64,000 nucleotides of DNA from Bryopsis sp. KO-2023 (Eukaryota > Chlorophyta > Ulvophyceae > Bryopsidales > Bryopsidaceae): contig BSYQ01000006.1 of NCBI GenBank assembly GCA_030272585.1, positions 687,001 through 751,000 on the forward strand, read 5' to 3'. Positions 33,801 to 44,456 of this stretch are shown here, piece after piece. The position numbers and the translations under genes were made by a program. The notes below the pieces were generated by a model. The model was given only the letters and a program-made list of their open reading frames with translations, was not told the origin of the DNA and did not search any database. The stretch's first letter is position 1, and each line of letters opens with the position of its first letter.

Positions 33801-36465
33801 CTGAGCACGGTCACGCCGCAGCAGAAGAGCGTGAAGCCAGCTCACATAAGCACGTGCAATTTATGTGAGTACGTTTTATTCACCCTTGATACCGTACAGC
33901 TGCCACCGCCAGAGAAGCCCTTTTCTTCTTTTTCTGCTCCAAAAACACCCCCATGTTTGCAAACTCGGTTTTTCGAAGGACCAAAGCAAGATGATCGAAC
34001 CTCAACCAGCACGAAAAGGAGGAACACCCAACCCAAGAGGGCCTCTGTGGGGGCAAATGGTCAGGAAATGCATGTGTTGTGGCCTGCCCCTCAAAAATGG
34101 CTGAAAAATGGCTCAAAAGAGAAGTGTCGTCCTCGTTGATGGCACCCCCCTCCAATACGATGTGCTGTGAAGTCGACAGTGAGTGGTGGTGCTACAAACC
34201 CCTTGAACCCCACCCCGGATTGATTCTATCAAAGAACGGCAGCAATCGCAAAGGCTGCTGGGGACCGGGAGAATTTTTTCGCTATACCGAGAAAAACATG
34301 TGGATTTGCCACGTTTGTTTTTCTTCTTCTGGTTGGCAGTGCTGTTCGTTTTAGAGAGCATTTTGTTGGTGTGTTTTCCAAATCGGCCGACTCATTGCGC
34401 GTGCCCCTGGCGGCAATTCGCGGAGTTAATCGAGCTTCGGATACAGAAAGCAACGGGTTTGTGGCGATCAAGATTCTGCCACATGAATTGGTAGCGATTG
34501 GTGGTGCTTGATTGTTTTGTGAAATAAACGAATCGTTCTCAGGATTCTTTTTTTCCTTTTCTTTTTCTTGTTTTGACCACTGCTTTTTCTTTGTTCAGAA
34601 CGGGAGCATATGCCACAAGAAAAGTGTTGAACCACAAGCACTTGGCATATCCACACATTTTTTGACCTTGTTTTTTAACTCCTAACTACAAGCAGCAGAT
34701 TTCATTTTCTCAGGACCTGCCATCTTTCTTCTCCTTTTCTGAATGTATTCATTCATTTGTGAATTTGGATGCTGGATTCTGGATCCTGGCATCTTCAAAA
34801 TCTGTCCTGATTTCTACCTAGAAACAGTGTCTTTTCTTTGATGATTTTTCTATGATAAAGATTTACATGTGTGCATGGAACAAAGGATTATGCTTCTGGA
34901 GGTAATTTGGCTGCTTATATTCACAAACAGCAATCTCTTAGTGCGGACAAGGCCTGGTGGTTCTCCAAGGAATTGATTCTGGTTGTAGATTACAGATAAC
35001 CATGCTTGCGGCTATATGTGAAAGCGAAGAGTCGCGGGCAGATTTGGGTCTGTATGAACATTTCTGTAAAACAAACACCAATTGGACAGATAACCATGCG
35101 TACACACAGCAACCTGGCAGATTGATTGAGGTGATGCTGTGTAGAATTGTGAGTTTGAACGCCCTTTCATAAACATTGATTTCTGTTAAACGTTTGTACT
35201 TTTTAGCTTTTCAGTTCGAAGTCACAGATTTCTATCAAGAATTGCTGAGCAGTATTTTTTGGGAGAAGCGGGGTGATTCAGAATTCAGCAAGATGTGGAA
35301 AAAAGTCTGAAGAAGAATGACCCACCCTTGATTTCCACTGGGGTTTTCAAGAGATCTAAAATAAACAGTGTTTACTTTTCACCAAGCAACTGTGGGGGTC
35401 TTCAATTGGTATACATTTTGTCCAAAAGGAACGCACAGACTTACCCCTTTCTGAAATCTTGTTAAGGTCTTTTTTTGGGTGTCTATGATGCCAGGGTCCG
35501 ATTTCCAAAGCAAGAAGAACCCGAGTCGCATTATCAATCGTTTAATGACAACATGCGTGGAAGACGGTCGTAACAATGTGATATTTATTGTCTGGGGGAT
35601 GGATGATGGAGCATCAATGCTCGGTTCAGGGAAATTTATTGCCAAGGTTCCTAGCTTTCTGATTTGCTTGTCGTAGAGTTGGACAGTTTTTCAATTTCAC
35701 CAGAGGTTTCTTTCTTTGGGTTTTTTTGTGGAGGGCAGTAAAAAAGAAGATGCAAATTAAGTTGAAAAAATAACATAAGGAGAAGAAGATAAAGAAGGAG
35801 GAAGATGTTATTGTGATTGTCTTTTGTTAGAAGTGCGGTGATGGACATTTTTTAAGCCATTAGCCACCGAATATTGAGTGTTAACATCGATTTACATTGT
35901 TGAATAAGCAAAAACACACTCAATATCATAAGAATTTTGTCGAATACCTTCAAAAATCCCCATCAGCTCTCATCCGATCCAATGTGGAAAAGAGATTTCT
36001 TTTTAACATTAATTTGTGCAATGAAATTTCATCCAAATTATCTTCGACCAAGTCCTCCAAGTCGATATAAATTCGCATAACTTCCAACGAAGTTGGACCT
36101 TTATATCATGGACAATTAATAAATTAATTATATTATTATGAATACGCACACACTCACAGAAAGCGAGATATAGTTTTTCTTGTTTTTCATGCTTTATAAG
36201 ATATCAATAATGACGATGAAAGTTATATCGGGACTCAATTTCCTTTGGGTTGCGAGATCTGGCGGGGATTCTTTCTCGTTATCTTTGATTTAGTTTTTTG
36301 GAGTCGTGTCCCTATTTCGCATTGTTTTTCTCTGAGATGACGATCGTTTTGATTTCTTTCGTTGGGTGAAGGTGTTTGTTTAGTCTGATTTCTTGCTTTT
36401 TTTTCTCTTGATTGAGCCTTTGTTCTAAACTACAGCCAACTGTTAGAGCACCGGGGAGCGGCACA
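33801..36465. other. Unassigned region
   Basis: AT-rich with T runs. Short frames such as plus 34300-34494 include a hydrophobic stretch but no family or splice support. I see no gene here. Confidence 0.35.
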
Positions 36466-36467
36466 AT

Positions 36468-37410
36468 AGGCTTGGGACTTGTCGAAAAAAATAGAGGGGG
36501 AGCCGTGATCACCTTCATCCACAGCTTGCATTGGTGGTTGTGAGGGTGGTGGTGGAGGTGAAGGTGTAACTGTGCTTGGCCTTCGTGGAATTTTGCTTGG
36601 CCTGCGTGGAATTTTGCTTAGCTTTCGAGGAGTTTTGCTTTGATTGATCGGTGGTTTGTATTCGTTGCGAAGTGGACTGAAGGCACGGTGATTGTGTAGC
36701 GCATTTGTCAGCTTGGTATCATTGGCCGCTTGGTGGAGCTCGACGACCTGAGAGAATTAGGCAAGCACACACCGCTTCAGAAGTTTTAAACATTGATGTA
36801 TTTTACAGAAAAACTTAACTTGCAGCTCTCTTTTTTCTCATGAACATCACCCAGCGAAAAAAAATCCGCCACTTCATCATTTCTGATTGGATTGGTGGAA
36901 TAAACCCTCACCTCATCGGCTTTCTCTTCTTTCTGTGAATCGTCGATATCTTGTTATGACGAAACATCCATAACGGGGATGTCGACCTTGACTCCAACGA
37001 GATTACAGTTTTTGCTGCACCTGGGAATTTTTGAGTCCAGTACTTTGCCCTTGAGCTCTATATCATCTTGGACTTCCACAGCTTCGATAAGAACGGCTCC
37101 ATCGACCAGAAGTTTTTTGTTGGCAGGCGCGATTTTTTGGGAGGTTTTGTTCTCCTTTTTCCCCTCAAAGTGCGTGTATCCATTCTCCACATCTTCGATC
37201 CTCATCGTTGGCCATCGGCTAGCTTTCGACACAATGGTACCGTTGGCACCGATGCTACCGTTCTCGAAGGACAAGCAGTCCTTGAGAAGGCCAACAATGT
37301 TACAATCCCGGATTTGGATAGAGTGCTTCATCATGGTCTGCCTGGGGGTATCCTTCTGATCCATCGACATCAACACCCCCTCCACCACATCCCGATCATT
37401 CAGCTCGATC
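36468..37410 (-). pseudogene. Partial duplicate of the scrambled locus, with a Pro-rich tail
   Basis: The segment 37398-37500 repeats 42181-42290. The minus frame reads RDVVEGVLMSMDQKDTPRQTMMK, a shortened relative of the VLEGMLMWMDQKDSPGQT exon at 42.19-41.94 kb. It continues open (AVLIEAVEVQDDIELKGKVL) until a TAA near 36956, after which the same frame stays open for 14 more residues to a GT donor. A further exon at about 36740-36470 encodes a basic, Pro-rich tail (SKIPRRPSKIPRRPS, then PSPPPPPSQPP). Probably a broken or chimeric gene end. Confidence 0.45.
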
Positions 37411-37462
37411 TAACCACAGCGTTTCCATTACCTATCAGATTTATTCTTTGCCACTTCTAGAT

Positions 37463-40400
37463 TTATGTCTCGTTTGATTGCAGTGGTATTTTTTCAGGGA
37501 TAATTGATCCAGGGTGGGTTACCATTGCCAATCCTCTGGCGGTCTTGCTCTTTTCCAGCTCCTCAACACGGAGGGACTTGATGAAATCTCCTGTGTTGAT
37601 TTTGACCGGGCACTTCTCTTGGCACATGCCATCAACAGCACACGTCTGCTCTCCCTGGTAGCTGTACAGCTGCTCAAACTCCTTCAACCTTCAATAACCA
37701 AAAAATCCAGCAAAAAAACCCATCAAGACAAACTTTTGGTGTTGAAAAGAACTCTTCGAGTCAGACAAATTACAAACCAATCACTTCCATTAGCATCATG
37801 TATTTGCTCTGTTGATTGGGGGGAGGGGGCGGCGGCAGGACTGACAAATGAACCCCCCCTCCTTCCCCAGAAACAGAAACTCAGAAAAAAAACACCTCTT
37901 CATTTCATGAGGTGTTGCCGCACCTGGAGTCCTCCAAAGCAATCTTGTTGTCGATAGACCTGAGTCGGCTGATTTCCCTGATTCTCTGTCTGGGAGTGAG
38001 CGTCAAATCCTTGGAAGGACAGTTGCTCTCGCAGAAACCACACTCGATACATCGATCGACAATGTCCGAGGCTGGAGGACTGGGTTTCAAGTGCTTGACG
38101 TGAGTGGCAGGGTCTCTGTTCAAGAAAACTCCGGGGTTCAAAACGAAAGTGGGGTCGAAGAGCTCCTTCAGTTCCCACATCAACTCATATGCCTGCAGAA
38201 CAACAAACACATGTTGTTCAGAACGATATCACCTCCATGTTTTCCAACCCTGAACCTTCAAAAGCCACATGTAAGTTTGATCTGCAAAGCATTCGGCAGA
38301 AGATGTCTCTTCCATCCTTGAAAGTATAGTGTTGAATGGTTGCTTTCTTTGGGAAGGAAAATCTACAGAGCCCCATTATGTGAGTGTGAACGAAAGAGGT
38401 GTGAAAGGGACAGAAAAAAAAGAGCACAGCACCTTGCTGCCCCACTCCATTTCGACAAACGGCGCCATGTTTGTTCCGGTGCCGTGCTCTCCCTTGAGAG
38501 ATCCAGAATGCTTGGTTGCCACGATGTAGGCCATCTCTTCCATCATGTCGCAGAATGTCTGCACCTGGTCTTTGGTTCTGAAGCCCTGTAACCAAGCAAA
38601 TCAACTTCATGTCAGACATCCTCCACTCATTACGCTCGTTTGAAAACCAGAAGCAGAACAGATGACTGCACGCCCTTTCTCGCCTTAATCAACTTCAGAT
38701 TGTTAAGTTGCGGAGACTTCCCCCCCCCTCCCTCCGCCAAAACAGATTCCCCTCTCCAGAAAAAAGAGCCTCAAAAAAACAGAAGATCCCCCGCTCCAAC
38801 AAAAAAGACAAAAACAGAAAATCCCCGAAAAAGGCTTAAACAACGGCCCCCACTCGACACACCACAGCAGGGTGTTTCTTACCTGCGAGAAGATCAAATG
38901 CAAGTTTCCTTCCAAGGCATGACCCAAGCAGCACGCATCTGTATATCCGTAGCGCTCAAACATATCATTGAAATCCATGGTCATCTCGGCCAGATTCTCA
39001 ATCGGGCAAGCCACATCCTCGATCAACATGGAGGTCCCAGTCTCACGGGCAGCACCAACCATTGGGATCAACCCCTTACGGACATCCCAGTAGACGTTGT
39101 AAATCTGTCAAAAACCACCCCACTCTCAAAAATGGCAGTGATCAATACTGGAGGGCAATCCTCCAAAGAGACCATGCAAGGAAAATAGAAAAACAGAAAC
39201 TCACATCAGCATCGGCCTCGAAGGGGTAATCGTTGAACGTCTTGGGATCCTGTGCTCGCCAAAGCGGCTTGGACCTCGGCAATGCTCTGCTGGAGCGCCT
39301 CGGGGGTTGGACCTCTGCACTCGATCAAGAGGGCTGCAGCCATCGGATCAGGGTCTTCTGCGATCTCAGGGACCAACTTGGGCATTTTGTCGTGGATCTT
39401 GCACTCCCGCAGGCACGCCCTGTCGAAAAGCCCTACCGCATCTACAGGCGTCTTTTCTCGTAAGATGTGTGCAGCCCTGTCGCGAAAACACACACCCTCA
39501 GGACATTTCATGAATTGGAATGTTCAATTTCTTACAGCTGGTTTTAAAAGGGGAAACAAAAACCCCACGATACAAACAAGGAACCCTGGAACAGAACACT
39601 CAATGCACAATGAACTATTGAATGAAAAACTCTCCTCTTTTTCCCATTTTGTTTTCGTCCAGGACATCCATAACTGCACCCAGCCCCCAAGGTTCACACG
39701 CTTTTTTCACGTATTAAAAGCGTTTTGGTGGCATCCAATGCAAAACCATTTACTCTGACCAATATTCTATCACCAAGCAATGTGCACACACGCACGCACG
39801 TTTGATGGGACACATCAACTCACATAAAAGCGTCGTTCAAATGCGGGAAGATCAAAAATGCCGAAGCCTTGTGTGGCCCTTCTGGAACGGTGTTGTAAGT
39901 TGCTCGAGAGACAAAGGCGAAAGTGCCCTCGGATCCAATGATCACACACTTGATCATTTTGATCGGATCAGCCACAGGAAAATCCACAAGCGCATTCAAA
40001 GAATAACCTGATCAACCACCGCCAACAGGGAACACATCAACCCCTTTGTTCAGGGAAAAAAAATCAATGGGGATCTTGTGGGGTAATCATCCGAGTTTGC
40101 ATTCCACACAGGAAAGAAATCCAGAAAAAAGACGTGACATTTTCGAGGTTCTGGACAGTGTGTTTAAACCTTTTGACTCTTTCAGATGGGTGAATGGACC
40201 AAATGGTAAAAAAAACTGTTTTGAAATGCTCCAAAAAGAACCCACCAGTGGTGCACTTGATCATAAACTTCCTCCGGATAAGGTTGGACAGCTCTCTGTC
40301 AGACTGCAAATTGCTGGCAAGCCTGATGACTCCGGCAACCAAGTCCTTTTGCTGCGATCGCCACACGAAACCAAACATTGTCAAACAGAAATAAGTTGCA

Positions 40401-40905
40401 TACTCAACGAACTCAACGTTCAATGGCATTAACGCCATAAGAGTTTCCACTTTTTCAAAATCTCTACAACAATGAAAAATCCATCTGCTGGGTCGATCCA
40501 TCCCAAAAAATTTTCCGGGTTCCTCTGACAGACACGTCTCTTTCATAAGGTCCAAAACTGCAAGTTGGAAGTTTTTGCCAGTCTTCGATCCTTCAGTTTC
40601 TTTTTTTTTTTTCACCCTTCAACAATACACGAGTATCAAAACCACCAACCTCCAGGAAATTATTCCTGCTCTCGGGATCTGCCGTATCCAGCACAGCGCC
40701 ATCCGATGGCGCTGTGGAGTCCACGAAAACCACCCTCATGTCTTGCAGCGTGTGGTAGGTGTTTTGCGATATGCCACAGCACATTCCGGACGAGTTGTTG
40801 TTCACGATGCCTCCTATCATGCAACTGTCGATGGAGGAAGGATCGGGTCCGATCTTGTACTGAATAGGATGGCCATGGTTTTAGCTGAATTTCGAACGTG
40901 CATGT
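37463..40905 (-). pseudogene. FAD/Fe-S D-lactate dehydrogenase, left-arm copy (damaged)
   Basis: The exons match a membrane-associated D-lactate (2-hydroxyacid) dehydrogenase of the two-domain FAD plus iron-sulfur type. They are the FAD-binding part (40850-40670, SCMIGGIVNNNSSGMCCG), 40010-39820, 39476-39205, 39104-38883, 38585-38433 (GEHGTGTNMAPF, FAD-oxidase C domain), 38192-37924 (first 4Fe-4S site, CIECGFCESNCP) and 37688-37500 (second site, CAVDGMCQEKCP). Compared with the right-arm copy, about 160 bases holding the FAD-loop GDGSS are missing near 40889. In addition 26 bases are lost near 39261 (frameshift), 12 bases are gained near 40715, and the 3' end runs into duplicated sequence at 37.5 kb. 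It is 5'-truncated as well. Not expected to work. Confidence 0.8.
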
Positions 40906-41229
40906 GAACTTGCAAGCAGCCCCGACCTCACCCAACCACCTCATCCGACCAAAAGAATAATGAAAATATGACATAAAAATGAAAAATAAATAAACGAAAA
41001 ACTATACATTTTAGGTGCAGGGACCACTACAAAATATGCTTCCCTATTATTCAGAGATTCAACCTCCAGTCTTAAAACTTTCTAAAATAACACCCAAGTG
41101 CACAAGTGTTCAGGAAAAGGTGGACTGTGTGAGTTTCTTAGTTCGGCAGACGTGATCCGTGAGAAACCCCACACTAGAAAAAAGGACCCCGTTCCCCCTC
41201 CCCACTTTCTGGACTATAGAACCCCTCTC

Positions 41230-43850
41230 AATCCTACCTCCTCAATGCAGATTCTCTTCTGAACGCCTTGCACTCCCAAAATGCTTCTGTCAGCACCTTG
41301 TATCATGATATCATGATCATGGAGGCAGCATTCTCTACCGACTTGATTTTGCATTTGCCATGTTTCATTCTTCCAGAGCAGTTGGGGCCGATCAATCTGG
41401 TGTTGATTGGACTAGCCATCACCTTCTTCTTGACTCTGACCTGCCACATTAAATTCAATACAAACTCATTAGACAAAAGCCCATCGATCCATTCAATTCG
41501 CCACACCAATTTGCAAAGAATTCTTTGCTAGGGAGTGGTTATTGTCCCAGCAGTCAATTCACCCACCGTGTCGTGCTGTGGAATGCCTCGAGGAATGCGC
41601 ACAGCCAAGTCTATTTCAGCTGCCTCCAAAACAGCTTTTGCTGCAAAGGGGGGTGGATCGTAGACCACCAATGAGTTGAAACGGGTGCTCGCCTTGGTTT
41701 CTGGCATAATTTTGAAAATAGGGAGGCCCAAATGGCTCTTGTCTCCTTTTCCAGGAGTCACCTCACTCACCATTTGAGTTTCGTATGCGATCGCCTGACA
41801 GAAGTATCTCCATTTATTGAGGGAAAAGAAGAAAATAACCCCAAAACAGCAAAAGTTCCAGTTGAAATAGAAGTCCATGAAAGGGGAAGGGGGGTTCATC
41901 TAGGTGCTTTATTTTGAGAGAGCAAGCTACCTTGAATTGTAGATCACGGGCATTGTAGTTGAGTATGATTTGATTTTCCCCGCTCTTGCTGGACAGAATC
42001 TTCATCACAGTCTGCCCGGGGGAATCCTTCTGATCCATCCACATCAACATTCCCTCCAGCACATCCCGAATTTCGCCAGGTGGATTTTCCAGGGACCAGA
42101 TTTGATTCAGGTTGCCTGATTTAGTTTGTGTTGCTTTGTTGATCATCTGCCGAACGCCTTCTACCTCGAGATATTCCCCATTCAGCTCGATCTAACCACA
42201 GCGTTTCCATTATCTATTAGATTTGTTCCTTGCCAGTTATAGATTTATGTCTCATTTGATTGCAGTAGGTTTTATTCAGAGGTTATTCATGAGAACCCCC
42301 CCCCCCTGGAAAAAAGGAGCCCCGTTCCCCCTCCCCACTTTCTGTACTATGGAACCACTCTCAATCCTACCTCCTCAATGCAGATTCTCTTTTGAACGCC
42401 TCGCACTCCCAAGGTGATTCTGTCGGCACCTTGTATCATGGAGGCAGCAATTCTGTGCAAACCATCTGCCGACAGAATGACCTTCAATGTCGCCTCAGGA
42501 AATTTCAGCACCACCCCATCCAGCTTGGAGGGCACCGTGACATGCAACAGACTGTAGTAAGCTTTCTGGAGGTCCCCCTTTTCCCTGTTTTCCTCCACCA
42601 ATGCCCCTTTCTGGACATCACCTTCGGTCGGCAAGCACAGGGCCAGCTCCAGGCATTGCAGGAACAAGTGACCTACAGTAGAATAAAACAGGATAACGTT
42701 GAGGAAGGCGTAAACAAACAAGCAGCGCAGAATAGTTTATTCGTCGAAAAAACAGAGTAAGTGAAGAGATGCTGTCATGTATGGCTCAGACAGTCAATGG
42801 TGAATGTTGTCAGCATGACACATCTCATCGATACAATCCTCTATGAAAATAATGCATCATTGCCATACAAATACGGTCGAAACCCAGCACCGCGAAACGA
42901 AAGACTCGATGTTTCAAAAAATAATGACAAAACCCAACCTTGTGAGCTTTTCTGTTCAGATCATATAGGTTACGCATCATGACTGTCAGATGTCCTTGAC
43001 CACATATGAATTCTAATCATCATCACAGAAGCTCATCGTTTTCAGGAAAAAAAGGTGGTGTATCTAGAGAGGAAAGCCAAGGCTCAGCCAAGTGGATGGT
43101 GAATATTGTCAGCACGGTGCATCAAAAAACAGATGCATCCACTCTTGACAAGTGAGATCACAAAAACATCATTGCCTCCAGAGCATGCACCAACAGAAAA
43201 ATTGCTGCTCAAGGCTTCCATACAGTGATTGGAGGGGTTGGTTTGGCAAACAGGGTTTCCTCACCTAGCTCAGGACGAAGTGTGTTGACAACACGTTGTT
43301 TGAAACCTTTGCTCAGCCGTGAAATACCCTCCAACGCTTGTTGAACGAGCAGAAGAGACTGCTGGTTGTGAGCATTTAGACTGTCCTCAATCTATGGCAT
43401 TCAAACGAGCAGACACTCAAATCTCCATCGAACTCTAACCTATGATCCATATAGAATTGTGGACACCCTTCCTCTCTTTGTGAATTGAATCAATTATATA
43501 TGCTCGTAAAAGTTGAAAAAAAAAACACCACTGTTATCATGATCGAATAAACTGCAAATGAGGGTGGATCGTAGACCACCAACGAGTTGAAACGGGTGCC
43601 TGCCTTGGGTCTTTGCACAGTGTTGAGAAGAGGGAGGCCCAAATGGCTCTTGTTTCCTTCTCCAGGAGAAGGGTCTGATGCCAGCTGCCTAAAAGTAACT
43701 GCCAATACCCCATCCTTCCACTCCTGGGAGAACGGCTGGCCGACAAGCATGACACCTTGGTGGCCAATAACGATCTCGTGGAGCTGTATTGTTTGCATCC
43801 AGCCACACAATGATAAAAACGTTGTCTTCTCGCTCATCATCATACTATGG
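41230..43850 (-). pseudogene. Scrambled locus: succinyl-CoA ligase alpha exons with exportin-T-like and unknown modules (left arm)
   Basis: Minus-strand order: 43840-43530 (KSHLGLPLLNTV, then LVVYDPPSFA, cut off); 43390-43265 (QQALEGISRLSKGFKQRVV) and 42674-42372 (LFLQCLELALCLP, KAYYSLLHVTV), which resemble the C-terminal helical repeats of exportin-T; 42192-41935 (unknown, VLEGMLMWMDQKDSPGQT); 41799-41575 (VTPGKGDKSHLGLPIF, VVYDPPPFAAKAVLEAAE, GIPQHDT); and 41440-41230 (RLIGPNCSG, ending RICIEE). The first, fifth and sixth pieces are clear succinyl-CoA ligase alpha (CoA-binding and ligase core), a TCA-cycle enzyme. The order and repeated RICIEE-ending exons are not those of any single normal gene, so I read it as exon-shuffled debris. 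Exportin identity is tentative. Confidence 0.6.
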
Positions 43851-43968
43851 ATCTGATCGATCTTCGAAAACCAAGGTCATACCAGGTCGGACCAGTGATC
43901 CGACTTGATAACCGCGTCCTAGAACGGATATTAGTAATGATCGGTTTTTTTTTTTTTTTTTTCCATTT

Positions 43969-44285
43969 TTGGCTGATCGGTGATCGTGATCGTGATCGGC
44001 CGATCAAATGTTGATCGTGCTCTTGATCGTCCGATCACATGTTGATCGTGATCGTGATCGGTTCGCCGATCACCGATTAAATCGGCGACACCGTTCACGA
44101 TCACGATCACGATCAAACACCCCACCCTGTCGACACTTGATCGGCCGTGTTTGAACGGTGTGATCGTGATCGGCCGAGCCTGATCGGGTGCAGGTCCGAT
44201 CATGATCGGTTGATCGTCACATCAATGCGGTTTGCCGATGTAGTCGGTCCGCCAGGGATGAAACCGATCATCACCGCCGATCAAA
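43969..44285. repeat. Left subterminal GATCG/CGATC array
   Basis: Dozens of GATCGTGATCGG, CGATCA and related words occur in both orientations. A longer module (CCCTGTCGACACTTGATCGG) recurs, slightly changed, in the right array in the same orientation. These are the likely transposase-binding subterminal repeats. A 16-base-plus T run sits at the outer edge. Confidence 0.8.
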
Positions 44286-44456
44286 TCAAGCGTTAGTCAG
44301 GACGTGTCGTAGCTGCGTGGGTCTCGAATATATCCACCTGCTCTCGCAGACTTCACCACCCGCTGCGTTCCTTTTGTTATTTCGTGCGTTTATTTTTTTG
44401 TTATTTGTCCCGCCACCACCAGACTGAGCCCCTGGCCTGAGCTGGCCGCTGCTAAA

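Noticed and set aside
36900..36960. Reassigned stop codon (TAA read as Gln)
   Set aside because: Other convincing genes in the window end properly at TAG or TGA and no intact gene needs an internal stop read through.
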